A stretch of 10,081 nt of DNA from Larix sibirica (Eukaryota > Streptophyta > Pinopsida > Pinales > Pinaceae). The notes beneath the pieces were generated by a model. It saw nothing but the letters and a program-made list of their open reading frames with translations. It had not been told where the DNA came from and ran no database searches. Position numbers and translations under genes: made by a program. The first letter of the stretch is position 1. Each line of letters starts with the position of its first letter. Shown here in pieces: positions 1 through 7,780 of this stretch. Where the stretch lies: positions 32,884 to 42,964 of the forward strand of contig NWUY0300016721.1 in the NCBI GenBank assembly GCA_004151065.3, in the 5' to 3' direction.

Positions 1-720
1 GTTGAAGTTATTGCCAGGATGTTATTTTTGTATAGCACAATTTTGTGCAATGGAAATCATGTCGCGGCTTATGATTTCCGATTGGTGTTATATTTGCGAT
101 GAGATAAACACGAGTGGAATTTATAGAGTGTACTAATGGTTTCATATCGATGCCCTGATGAATTTACTAAGTAGAGACACGTCCAAATCTAGAAACACGT
201 GCACAAATCTTTTAGCTTGTTGAGACTCAAACCTGGATTAGTGTATTTCTATTTGGTACATACTCTTTTGAGTGAGCCCTTCTACATGAATTTTATTCTA
301 ATCTAATTAAACATGTATCAACATCCATGCCATTTAGTGCACTCATCGTAGCTAAGGTAGAATGTTGGTTTGTGAGAAGATATGATTAGTAGTCAGGGGT
401 CCTTCTATTGCTTAGGCAAAGGATCCCTACAATCTACATCCTTTTGCTAGTGAATTTGAGCTATCAGAGTTTTAGATTAGTTGCTTCGTGGATCTAGCTA
501 AGTTGGAATCTATATCCTAATTTCACTATTGTATATACATCAAATTATTTGAACACAAACAATTATTTTACCCATGATGTCATCAACACATATCATGATT
601 TAGATATTGTTCTAGAGTATCAATTTCTGCTCATTGTAGATTATGATAATTGGATTTCTCACACCAAATGCAACAACCCTTCCCTTGTCTCTTGAAAGCA
701 TTAGAGGTCAATACTTCTGT
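1..720. other. AT-rich spacer, no gene seen
   Basis: No reading frame of useful length and no recognisable protein motif was found on either strand. The sequence is AT-rich with ordinary low-complexity runs. The only local structure noted is a 10-bp imperfect inverted repeat (395-404 with 419-428, one mismatch, 14-base loop), which is too weak to interpret. It may be old transposon debris or plain intergenic DNA. Confidence 0.6.
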
Positions 721-864
721 TGTTGGGAGGAATGATAGGGATTTTAAGTGATAGGGATTTTTAAAATATAATAGGTTTTTCTTATATGGGATATTTGTCT
801 CATATAAATATTATTATTTGTAATATGTGCATATTATTGTGGTTTGGAGTGACCATGCCTTTTA

Positions 865-969
865 GTTTCCTATTCTCATGGAATAATTGAGATGGTTTCC
901 TATTCTCATGGAATAGTTGAGATGGTTTCCTATTCTCATGGTTTCATATTCTCATGGACTAGTTTAGAT
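865..969. repeat. 30-bp minisatellite inside the LTR-like block
   Basis: The unit GTTTCCTATTCTCATGGAAT plus ten further bases occurs at 865-894 and again at 895-924 with one clear difference (AATAATTG versus AATAGTTG). A third unit is cut to 16 bases (925-940). A fourth, more diverged unit runs from 941 to about 969. Replication slippage inside an LTR U3 region is a common explanation. Confidence 0.85.
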
Positions 970-1072
970 ATTATGTCTAACTAGACCTACTATTGTAATT
1001 TGTTATTAGTTCTTAGGGTTTTGTTGAGATTTTATCTCTTAGTTTGTTGAGTTGGTTTTCTTGATGTGAGGC

Positions 1073-1079
1073 TATATAA
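1073..1079 (+). promoter_or_regulatory. TATA box of the LTR-like block
   Basis: TATATAA within GCTATATAAGC, about 90 bases upstream of the presumed LTR end at 1165. This position suits an LTR promoter. There is no evidence that it is active. Confidence 0.4.
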
Positions 1080-1165
1080 GCTTATGTTTTCTAATGAAAA
1101 ATCAGTCAAAGATTGTTTTCGCACTTCTTTTGTTGAACTCTCCTCATGAGTGGCATTTTCCCACA

Positions 1166-2520
1166 TCAAAATACCTTATTCTTCCATCAACATTTTTATC
1201 CGCACTGCATTTCTATAATTAATATATGTAGTTTATTCTTGAAAAAGTATAGCACCTTGGCTAGAGACTAATAACATTCCACAACACACTCAAGTGCATA
1301 GCCTTCCATGGCACCTTCATACTAAAAATCAACGACTTGGGTCAACTTGTGGTCATATAATTGAATATTTAGAAAATTTGTAGTGGTCCAGTCAACTCTC
1401 GGCCAAGGAAGGCAACACCAATCCTTCTCCATGAGTATTTTTTACCATTCATGAAAATTTACCAAGAAAAAATCCCATTAAATCTCACAACATAAGCACT
1501 TTCTTGACAAGACAAAAAAGGCTTGGAATATCTTGTCATAAGCATGGGATTTTTTAGCAAAATGGGATTGTCCTAAGCATGGGATATTCCACCTCAAGCA
1601 CCCATGGGCATGCCTCCCACGAGTCCCATTTCCTCCTTATCTTAGATTGTCAATTCACTTAGGTCACGCACACTACCCAACCTTAAACTTTTAATCCTTT
1701 CATCATAGAATTGTTGACTTAGATAATCTCTCAAAACCCATTTTATTTTTTTCTAAGACATGATATTCCAAACCTTCATGCTCTACTCAAGTATCTCTTC
1801 TTTAGTACTTCCATGCTACATTTGCAACTCCAGGGCCTCCACTTTTTATAGTGGAAGGAATCCTAGCCAAATCCCATGAATTGAGGAAATTGTTTCCCTT
1901 CCACATCTTGGCGTGGACCCGCAAATTCCACATCTTCCTTAATTTAAGTAATTTCTTTGTTAAGGTGGGCGCATGCATTATGCTTAATGCCCAATTCATC
2001 CACCTCGTGCAACATCTCCATGCTCAACCACTTTCCCAAGCAATTAAGGCATCATATTCCACTTTAAGTTGGGAACACTTTTCATTTATAAAATACAATA
2101 TGTTCACATTGCTCTTCATCTTCCACAATTTTGGAGTGAAGGCATCATGGAACATTGTCATACAAGTCATCCAGTGGAGGCAACCACGCCACTTTGCGGC
2201 ACATCACACTCCAATACTAGTCTTCCTCATACAAGCTATGGGTTTTCAAATGCTATAATGGTTGAATCCTTCTACAAAGTCACTAAACCTAAGTGTTCCT
2301 TGTTGTAGTGTTCCACCCAACAAATCCACTTCAACACTTAATGACGTATAACTCTACAACCTATGCATCACAAACTTCCACTACTCACCTAAGACGATAT
2401 ACCTTGCGACTAGATGGGGGCACCTTTCATTGGATGAAAAGAAAATGCCATACATCTTCACCCACTAAATATTGTTTTCACATCAACAATAATCAAAATG
2501 TACCTTAGTGCATTGACACT
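1166..2520 (-). other. Spacer, probably with 3' LTR remnant of the chromovirus
   Basis: This lies directly downstream (minus strand) of the chromodomain, where the polypurine tract and 3' LTR of the element should be. A minus-strand TATA box near 1845 supports an LTR promoter here. However, no clean polypurine tract was found, no TG...CA boundaries could be fixed, and I could not match the stretch by eye to the presumed 5' LTR on the right. Open frames here (for example 1851-2258 on +) show no family features. Small repeats include a 12-bp direct repeat TAAGCATGGGAT (1539-1550 and 1574-1585) and an 8-bp inverted repeat GGAATATC/GATATTCC (about 1525 and 1583). Confidence 0.35.
1842..1850 (-). 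promoter_or_regulatory. Candidate LTR TATA box
   Basis: Minus-strand TATAAAAAG set inside a short inverted repeat CCACT...AGTGG (1839-1854). It is followed on the minus strand by GGAGGCCCTGGAGTTGC, a G/C-richer patch like a transcribed leader. The position, about 700 bases past the chromodomain on the same strand, fits a 3' LTR promoter. A chance TATA in AT-rich DNA is possible. Confidence 0.35.
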
Positions 2521-2539
2521 GCACTAAGACCACTCCCTT

Positions 2540-2715
2540 CAAACTCTTGGATTTATCTTCATATCTCCACAAGGACTCCTTTTCACAACTTTCCTCCAAC
2601 CTTTACTAGTTCTTCCAATAGACAAAGTGCTCATATTGTTTAGTCTTTCTACATCCAATCATCCCGTGGGAAATTATTTCTCCACTTCACAATCTAGTAT
2701 GTCCAAAATCAATGG
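2540..2715 (-). pseudogene. Chromodomain remnant (pol C-terminus)
   Basis: In chromoviruses this C-terminal domain of integrase binds modified histones and steers insertion. Read leftwards, the first part shows PPLILDILDCEVEK (about 2678-2715), the opening strand of a chromodomain, followed by stop codons. After a frameshift the second part shows KTKQYEHFVYWKN (about 2609-2647), matching the core strand with its conserved Trp-Lys. Then comes an acidic stretch with SLWRYEDK (about 2550-2575) in the place of the closing helix. At least four stops and one frameshift interrupt it. Its position immediately after the GPY/F-like module supports the call more than the residue match alone. It is non-functional. 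Confidence 0.65.
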
Positions 2716-2774
2716 AGGTTTCCTATATGAGCCCACCCTACTAGGATTATTTATATTAATCATGCACAGTTAAA

Positions 2775-3042
2775 GTTGTCTTACATTAAATATTGGGTGA
2801 TCAACACTCAAGTAGGGCTAAATTTTCAATGTATAAGCCACCTTGCCTACTTTTCCAATCACATCAAACAACCCTTCAAATGGCCTCAACAAAGACCTAG
2901 ACATGTCCACCATAGGTTTGAATTGTCCCATATTTAACTTAAGTAGCACCTTGTCCTTAACTTCAAACTCCAACTATCTTCTCCCTTTGTTAACCCAAAA
3001 ATTTACGCGCTTGACTGCCTTTGTCAATTGAATGCGATCCAT
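2775..3042 (-). pseudogene. Post-integrase GPY/F-like module remnant
   Basis: This is the C-terminal DNA-binding or multimerising part of gypsy integrase, lying between the DDE core and the chromodomain. A single minus-strand frame starting at 3042 reads through two stops (about 2974 and 2821). Visible are LEFEVKDKVLLKL (about 2933-2971), then SRSLLRPFEGLFDVIGKVGK (about 2844-2903), which carries the GPY/F-type core with Phe and Val-Gly, then VAYTLKI, and after a stop SVDHPIFNV (about 2783-2810). The last segment corresponds to the conserved His-Pro-x-Phe-His/Asn-Val stretch that links to the chromodomain. Gly and Pro of the GPF motif are partly changed (EGLF). Preservation of order and spacing makes the assignment sound, and the product is broken. 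Confidence 0.75.
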
Positions 3043-3765
3043 GTTCACCCTGTCTTGCCACCGCTTAAGGATTTCAAGTACTAAAGGGTTGTTCCCATAA
3101 ACCTTCTCAACACAATGTGAGGTGCCACCAGTTTTTTCCCAATGATCATTGACTCGAAATTATATGCCCTAGTGATGAAATTTTATGCAATTTGTAACTA
3201 AAGTGTGTTAATCCTAACAACTTTGGTCTATTTCACTGGTGTTCCCATGCCAAATTCCTAAGTTAGTTCTCCAAAAGTCCATTGATGCATTCTATCCACA
3301 CATCTATCTATGGATGATAACTAGTACTCATCAACAACTTAGTCCCAATAAGTTTGAAATAACTATGTCCAAAATAGACTAGTGAACTTGCATCCCTATC
3401 TAATATAATATTCAATGGAATACCCCAATACTTAATAATATGCTCAAAGAAAATCTTTACGGCTTCCTCATCTTGGTAAGGCACCTTCATTGGAATGAAG
3501 TTCGCTTTCTTGGAGAAATGGTCTTCTGCCACCATTATCCCGCTATACCCTTGCAACTATGGCAAATGAGTACTTCCAACAGTACTGCCATCATCCCAAT
3601 TTCTACCTATTTGCAAACCATACAAGTCTACAAATACTTCTTTACATCTTGACTTACACGCTCCTAGTAAAAAACTCTTTCTAAAAGAGCCAAATTCCTT
3701 CATTGCACTAGATGACCAACCCACAATGAATCATGGCACCCTTCAAGAGTTCCTTCCAGAGGTTT
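3043..3765 (-). pseudogene. Ty3/gypsy integrase remnant
   Basis: Integrase joins element cDNA to the host chromosome. The N-terminal zinc-binding HHCC residues all survive: two His (codons 3733-3735 and 3712-3714, in CHDSLWVGH) and two Cys (3622-3624 and 3613-3615, in TCMVC), although four stops lie within this part. The catalytic core has an 82-codon open stretch, 3308-3556, with GYSGIMV, FIPMKVP, KYWGIP and ILDRD. The second catalytic Asp is at codon 3398-3400. The catalytic Glu follows a TAG stop, at codon 3290-3292 in WIECINGLLEN. The first catalytic Asp, expected near 3580, appears replaced, and a TAG lies just before the GYSG segment. The core is in a different frame from the HHCC part and from the downstream GPY/F module, so at least two frameshifts separate them. 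It is inactive. Confidence 0.88.
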
Positions 3766-3919
3766 CCACCTTGGGTATATATATTTGGTCATCACCCTTC
3801 TAATCATAACCATGATATAGCGAAAAATTCCTTGTTTTTTAAGGCTTAACTTTCTTGATAATGCTAGTTGTTGTTGGATCCCTTCAATTCCCTTCCTTGA
3901 TCTTTTCTTGGATGTCTAT
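3766..3919 (-). other. RNase H-integrase linker, degraded
   Basis: This stretch joins the RNase H tail to the integrase zinc domain. It reads MVMIRRVMTK and YIYPRWKP in one minus frame without a distinctive domain signature. Such linkers vary a great deal in gypsy elements, and frame breaks prevent a confident reading. Confidence 0.45.
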
Positions 3920-4376
3920 AATGGTCTACCTTGACTTGATCTCTTAAGCCACTCCAATGGTATGTTGTCCTCATCCATGGCAACCAATTGTACCTTCCTA
4001 CTCAAGGCATCTACAATGCCATTCAACTTCCTCGATAGACACTCTATGGCATGTAAGGCTCTACCAATAAGTCTTGCCAATGTGCTTTCTCGTGTGAAAA
4101 CTTTGAATGAGTGGAAAAATAACTACTTCCCAAATTGCCCCTCTTCACAACGAATGACTTGCCTAAAGAGTAGTACCTCCAAACATGCAACCAATGCATA
4201 AATGTGGTCACTTCCTTCTCATGAATAGTATACCACTCACTATCTTGTAACTTCCTACTCTCAAAAGCTACAAGATGAACTTCTTGTATTAAAAATATCC
4301 AATGGCATAATCTAAAGCATCCATCTGCACCTTAAAGGTCTACCAAAAGTTCGACAGCTTCAACACAGGTGTTGTC
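3920..4376 (-). pseudogene. RNase H remnant of pol
   Basis: RNase H removes the RNA strand during reverse transcription. The first segment reads VLKLSNF then MDALDYAIG (about 4300-4376), with the first catalytic Asp kept at codon 4319-4321, and two stops nearby. After a frameshift a 74-codon open stretch (4047-4268) reads AFESRKLQDSEWYTIHEKE, then WRYYSLGKSFVVKRGN, SSYFSTHSKF and HWQDLL. The Glu of HEKE is present. At the position where FVVK should be followed by a catalytic Thr-Asp, the sequence gives Arg-Gly, so a key acid is lost. The tail DALSRKVQLVAMDEDN (about 3963-4011) is in a third frame and carries the final Asp-Ala motif. Order and spacing are typical, but function is lost. Confidence 0.82.
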
Positions 4377-4494
4377 ACAAGTTTACACTTCAGTGTGTAG
4401 AATGTTGCTTATCACCTCTGAGACCACTTCCAATGTCTATCTTTCTTCAACAAATCACTAAGTGGTGTTGAAACCTAAGTAGCCTTCCACAACT

Positions 4495-5216
4495 ATCCAT
4501 TAATAGTTTTCCAAACCTAGGAAGCATCTCACCTCATGAAGTGTTTATGGCTCCTCCCATTCTTTAACAACCTTTATCTTCATAGGATCCATTTGAATGT
4601 TCCCTTGGCATATCCAGTGGCCCAAGAATAAGGTCCTAGTCTTCCTAAAGACATGCTTAGAATTCTTAGAGTAAAGTTTACTATCTCACAACAACGTGAG
4701 GACTTCGACCAAGTGCCTCTTAGGTTCCTCCACATTCTCACTAAACACCATTATGTCATCTAGATAGATAACCATCAAGATGTCCAAGAATGGTCTAAGA
4801 ATATCATTCATCAAGTTGAAAAATGTGGTATGAGTGTTACACAAGTCAAAGGTATCACTATAAATTTACAACTTCCATACGTTGTCACACACGTTATATT
4901 TTCCCCATCCCCTTCTATAATCCTTACTTGATAATACCCCTATCCCAATTCCAACTTTGACAACACCTTGGCCTTATCCAACTTGTTAAAACAATTTGTC
5001 GACAACAATAAGGATCTTATTTTGTATGGTTTGTTTGTTTAGCGCATGATAGCCAAAGCACATTCTCAACTTAGGTGTGTCCTTCTTTGTCCATGAGAGG
5101 ATGGGAGCATCATAAGGAGACCTAGAAGGTTTTATGAAACTAACATTGATCAACTCACCCGACAATTTATGCAACTCTTCCAACTCCGGTCCTGATAATC
5201 GATAAGGTGCTTCCAC
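4495..5216 (-). pseudogene. Ty3/gypsy reverse transcriptase remnant
   Basis: RT copies element RNA into DNA. The first 76 codons (4986-5216) are open and show APYRLSGPELEELHKL, GFIRPS-like VSFIKPS, SPYDAPIL and KLRMCFGYHALNKQTI, the fingers and early palm. A TAA (4986-4988) and a frameshift follow. KVLSKLELG, YYQVRI and CVTTYGSCKFIVIPL are read in a second frame, and a compensating shift near 4850 restores the first frame for FFNLMNDILRPF. The catalytic box YLDD is intact (4755-4766). Downstream come SKLYSKNSKHVF (after a TGA), FLGHW (about 4614-4628), MDPMKIKVVKEWEEP and, after a TAA, HEVRCFLGLENY. About 240 codons in all, the full expected domain. The start is not a true initiation point because RT is a polyprotein segment. 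Confidence 0.92.
4755..4766 (-). other. RT catalytic YLDD box
   Basis: Minus-strand codons TAT-CTA-GAT-GAC give Tyr-Leu-Asp-Asp, preceded by Val-Ile and followed by Ile-Met-Val-Phe-Ser. The two Asp residues bind the metal ions of the polymerase site. It is the best-preserved catalytic motif of the element. Confidence 0.92.
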
Positions 5217-5504
5217 CTATGGTCACCACCCATGCTCAAGTTCAATGTGATTATCAACTCCACATCTTGGTGGGAATACTTTTGGCAAAATATCCAACAA
5301 CCTATCAGAAAACCCCTCCAACACATTAGCAAGTATGGGTGGTACAGATGTACATGTTCGCCCTTCTTCCATTTTGCAATAAATGTTATGACATCTAGTC
5401 TTTCATTAAGGCACTTGGTATCCCTCTCCATATCAAGTGTAGAAACCAACTGCACTCTTACCTCTGGCTTCCTCATTGTTGTGCACACAACACAAGGTGT
5501 CTCA
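5217..5504 (-). pseudogene. Protease-RT connector, frameshifted
   Basis: This links protease to RT in the polyprotein and has no catalytic role. It continues the protease frame with acidic and basic stretches (KKGEHVHLYHP) down to about 5345. There the sensible reading moves to another frame: PPILANVLEGFSDRLLDILP, then VDNHIELEHGW, then a stop, and APYRLS of the RT. The segment before RT with a Leu-rich helix, Pro residues and a Val-Asp-x-x-Ile-Glu-Leu pattern is typical of gypsy elements. The frameshift near 5345 is inferred from the jump between these two readings. Confidence 0.7.
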
Positions 5505-5878
5505 CCATTTGGAATCACCATAATATCTACAAATGGCAAAAGAACTACCTTGGTTATTCTTAGGAATTCTTGCCTAAGAATGACCTAAAATTCATCTAAC
5601 TACGCCATTGTGAAGTTTGCAACAACCTTCCACTCATCCTATTGAATTGAAATCTTGGAAGTATCTCTTGTTGTTATTTTTGCATTAGAGTTGACTGCCT
5701 TAACTGAATCTTGGCATGGTCCAACTCTAAGCCTAAGTTCCCTTGATAACTCCTCCTTCGAGAAGTTGTGGGAAACACTGGTGTCCACCAATGCCAAAAC
5801 TTGCCTCCCATTCAATATCAAGTTCACATGGCTTAGTTGGTTTTGGTTGCACCTTTGACCTCTTGTTAAAGCATCCAA
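5505..5878 (-). pseudogene. Retropepsin (aspartic protease) remnant
   Basis: The protease cuts the gag-pol polyprotein. The minus-strand frame from 5878 reads NLILNGRQVLALVDTSVSHN, carrying the catalytic Asp (codon 5783-5785) in VDTS. Active enzymes of this fold have Gly in the third place of this triad, so the Ser is probably damaging. It continues VKAVNSNAK to a TAG at 5639-5641 and then, in the same frame, VVANFTMA, a stop, LDEF, a stop, and VILRQEFLRITKVVLLPF. The last part corresponds to the C-terminal hydrophobic strand where an Ile-Leu-Gly is expected, here Ile-Leu-Arg. Three in-frame stops appear as single-codon changes with frame otherwise kept. A near-identical copy is at 7407-7780. 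Confidence 0.82.
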
Positions 5879-5940
5879 GTCCTACATTGGTTCTTTAAGG
5901 GAGGTCGCACCTCTCTCTTTAGTGTAGAAACCCCATGCTT

Positions 5941-5979
5941 ACAACCCTTTGTTACATGAACATCACCAAGAAGAAAAAG
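5941..5979 (-). pseudogene. Degraded CCHC zinc-knuckle trace (gag C-terminus)
   Basis: Just upstream of protease in the minus-strand direction, one frame reads LFLLGDVHVTKGC. It keeps the spacing of a CX2CX3HX4C knuckle with His (5956-5958) and the last Cys (5941-5943), while both leading Cys positions read as Leu. The knuckle normally packages element RNA. The location between gag and protease is right, but only two of four ligands remain, so this is a weak call. Confidence 0.4.
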
Positions 5980-6180
5980 AGTCAAAGTCTTACCTAGACC
6001 CAGAGTGAATTGTTTGAGGGTACCTTGTAACCACTCACAATTGTATGTTCACTTCCTTCATGTCCATCTTGGTTCAACTCCTCTTAAACCCAGGTTAGCT
6101 TGTAGCACATCTTCTATTGGTACTACAAGCACGTTTAAATTACTAAAGTGCAATCTAAGTTGCAGTGGGATGTTTGGTCA

Positions 6181-6246
6181 CTACTTGGTTGAACTAACCA
6201 TGACTTGCAACAATGCTTTGATGCTATCTTCATCCACACTCACCTA
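6181..6246 (-). pseudogene. Possible gag N-terminal trace
   Basis: A short minus-strand frame reads DEDSIKALLQVMVSSTK and ends in TAG at 6181-6183. It lies about 200 bases inside the primer-binding site, where gag should start. No capsid-like (retrotrans_gag) helices could be recognised between here and the zinc-knuckle trace at 5980, only about 200 bases away. A normal gag would need several hundred bases more, so most of gag seems deleted or beyond recognition. The family match is inferred from position only. Confidence 0.3.
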
Positions 6247-6448
6247 GCCTCCAACATATCATAACCTCCTCACTGTAAACATTACTTTTAGATATGCTTT
6301 CTACCACTACAATGGGGAAGGACATCCACCCAAAACTTCTTCCGTCAAGTGATGTTGGATGTGACGTCTAACTTTCCATACCACATCTTAACCAATTAGT
6401 CGTTTAAGTGTTATAAAACCACCTACTTCCTTTAGAATTAGTAGGATT
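6247..6448 (-). other. Untranslated leader between PBS and gag
   Basis: About 200 bases between the primer-binding site and the presumed gag start, without coding features. Its length is normal for a plant gypsy leader. It includes the minus-strand text GACGTCACATCCAACATCAC (6345-6370 region) but no motif I can assign. Confidence 0.45.
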
Positions 6449-6460
6449 GCTTTGATACTA
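6449..6460 (-). promoter_or_regulatory. Degenerate primer-binding site (initiator Met tRNA type)
   Basis: Minus-strand TAGTATCAAAGC differs at two positions from TGGTATCAGAGC, the complement of the plant initiator methionine tRNA 3' end used by most plant LTR retrotransposons. It is two bases from a minus-strand LTR end reading GGGGTTGTGACA. The strand and position, upstream of gag-pol, agree with the element's direction. The same site is repeated at 8351-8362. Confidence 0.7.
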
Positions 6461-6462
6461 CT

Positions 6463-6702
6463 TGTCACAACCCCAAAGATCATGCCTACATTTTTTCATT
6501 TTTTCATCCTTTAGATGGGAAACACTAGTGAATAACATCTTGGTGACTTGGTCACCATAAACTAATTCACCCAGATTATGCCTTCTTTGATAGGACCCAA
6601 ATCCATATGCCCTAAACATAGTTACCAACATGACGATAACTATAACCTCAAAACAAGAACTCTAGCCCTAAAAACCCATTTTTTTGGTTAAAAACACAAA
6701 AA
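6463..6702 (-). mobile_element. Inner end of the 5' LTR (first copy)
   Basis: Read on +, it begins TGTCACAACCCC right after the primer-binding site. On the element's strand this is an LTR ending ...GTGACA. It is non-coding and AT-rich, with TTTTTTCATTTTTTCATCC (about 6491-6510). The outer LTR end could not be located because the sequence passes into the 119-bp repeat array. I could not match it by eye to the candidate 3' LTR at left. Confidence 0.5.
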
Positions 6703-6925
6703 ATTAACCCTAGAATAAAAAAGTGGTGCTTGTAGAGTCACCCTTTTTTAGGGTTAAATTTACGACATTTTGCAACAATGGCATTAACACCCCATGGTGT
6801 TGTGAACCAAAACCTCAATACCAACTCCCGAATTAAAAAAGTGGTTCTCCTAAAATCACCCTTTTTTGGGGGTTATAATCACAACCTTTTTGAAACCATG
6901 GTTTGAACAATTTGTAATGTTGAGA
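6703..6925. repeat. 119-bp tandem repeat array, first copy (units A and part of B)
   Basis: Unit A is 6703-6819. Unit B starts at 6820 and is cut at 6925 by the N. Both share ATAAAAAAGTGGT-like starts, a CACCCTTTTTT(A)GGGTT block and a GTGAACCAAAACCTC-like end. The T-run at 6862-6867 has six T, against five in the second copy. Confidence 0.75.
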
Positions 6926-6926
6926 N
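6926..6926. other. Single N at duplication junction
   Basis: An ambiguous base sits exactly between the end of one ~1.9-kb copy and the start of the next. The base before the first copy (5024) and the base after the second copy (8827) are both G, so the N stands where a G would be expected on either side. This is consistent with a contig join. Confidence 0.9.
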
Positions 6927-7118
6927 TATGGTTTGTTTGTTTAGCGCATGATAGCCAAAGCACATTCTCAACTTAGGTGTGTCCTTCTTTGTCCATGAGA
7001 GGATGGGAGCATCATAAGGAGACCTAGAAGGTTTTATGAAACTAACATTGATCAACTCACCCGACAATTTATGCAACTCTTCCAACTCCGGTCCTGATAA
7101 TCGATAAGGTGCTTCCAC
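6927..7118 (-). pseudogene. RT N-terminal fragment (second copy)
   Basis: Repeats 5025-5216: APYRLSGPELEELHKL through GYHALNKQTI, then ends at the N. The remaining RT, RNase H, integrase and chromodomain are absent from this copy, because the sequence to its left is the 119-bp array and not pol. If the duplication is real, this is an orphaned 64-codon RT start. If it is an assembly artefact, it is the same locus as 5025-5216. Confidence 0.85.
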
Positions 7119-7780
7119 CTATGGTCACCACCCATGCTCAAGTTCAATGTGATTATCAACTCCACATCTTGGTGGGAATACTTTTGGCAAAATATCCAAC
7201 AACCTATCAGAAAACCCCTCCAACACATTAGCAAGTATGGGTGGTACAGATGTACATGTTCGCCCTTCTTCCATTTTGCAATAAATGTTATGACATCTAG
7301 TCTTTCATTAAGGCACTTGGTATCCCTCTCCATATCAAGTGTAGAAACCAACTGCACTCTTACCTCTGGCTTCCTCATTGTTGTGCACACAACACAAGGT
7401 GTCTCACCATTTGGAATCACCATAATATCTACAAATGGCAAAAGAACTACCTTGGTTATTCTTAGGAATTCTTGCCTAAGAATGACCTAAAATTCATCTA
7501 ACTACGCCATTGTGAAGTTTGCAACAACCTTCCACTCATCCTATTGAATTGAAATCTTGGAAGTATCTCTTGTTGTTATTTTTGCATTAGAGTTGACTGC
7601 CTTAACTGAATCTTGGCATGGTCCAACTCTAAGCCTAAGTTCCCTTGATAACTCCTCCTTCGAGAAGTTGTGGGAAACACTGGTGTCCACCAATGCCAAA
7701 ACTTGCCTCCCATTCAATATCAAGTTCACATGGCTTAGTTGGTTTTGGTTGCACCTTTGACCTCTTGTTAAAGCATCGAA
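7119..7780 (-). pseudogene. Protease and connector (second copy)
   Basis: Repeats 5217-5878 with the same in-frame stops and the same connector frameshift. The VDTS active-site triad is retained (Asp codon 7685-7687). The only differences from the first copy are at its right end: 7778 is G where 5876 is C, and 7781 is A where 5879 is G. These change a Leu codon at the segment's start to Phe and a neighbouring base just upstream. Sharing every disabling mutation shows that the copies did not decay independently. Confidence 0.85.

Larger units (their letters stand above)
721..1165 (+). mobile_element. Probable solitary LTR (Copia-like)
   Basis: The block begins TGTTGGGA and ends TTTTCCCACA, giving short inverted termini of the TG...CA type usual for LTRs. 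Inside are a TATA box (TATATAA, 1073-1079) about 90 bases before the end and a minisatellite at 865-969. The order TATA, short transcribed stretch, CA end fits U3-R-U5 read on the + strand. Against a complete element: no primer-binding site follows 1165, no polypurine tract precedes 721, and the flanking five bases (TCTGT and TCAAA) do not match as a target-site duplication. It is therefore a solo or truncated LTR at best. The Copia assignment rests only on general resemblance and is weak. The start could also be 718, where a second TGTTG begins. Confidence 0.45.
2520..6462 (-). mobile_element. Degenerate Ty3/gypsy chromovirus, internal region
   Basis: One minus-strand retroelement. From right to left it has a primer-binding site, leader, gag trace, protease, RT, RNase H, integrase, GPY/F-like module and chromodomain. 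The order PR-RT-RH-IN is diagnostic of Ty3/gypsy (Metaviridae), and the terminal chromodomain places it among the chromoviruses. The zinc-knuckle spacing and the protease and RNase H wording recall the Galadriel-type plant lineage, but that placement is tentative. The internal region is about 3.9 kb, shorter than the roughly 4.5-5 kb usual for such elements, and the shortfall lies mainly in gag. Stops and frameshifts occur in every domain, so no product can be made. Part of it (5025-6462) appears again at 6927-8364. Confidence 0.9.

Noticed and set aside
395-428. Inverted repeat as a terminator or small RNA hairpin
   Set aside because: A 10-bp imperfect stem with a 14-base loop is expected by chance in a window of this size, and no gene adjoins it.
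1851-2258. 135-codon open frame on the + strand
   Set aside because: It has no recognisable domain, overlaps an opposite-strand frame and the candidate minus-strand LTR promoter, and lies in the expected 3' LTR region. Probably a chance frame.
3962-4201. 79-codon + strand frame
   Set aside because: It is the antisense of RNase H, where the minus strand carries recognisable motifs.
5232-5588. 118-codon + strand open frame, repeated at 7134-7490
   Set aside because: It is the antisense of the protease-RT connector. Its two copies come from the 1.9-kb duplication and so do not show selection.
6005-6247. 80-codon + strand frame, repeated at 7907-8149
   Set aside because: It lies antisense to the gag trace and has no family features. 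It is present twice only because of the duplication.
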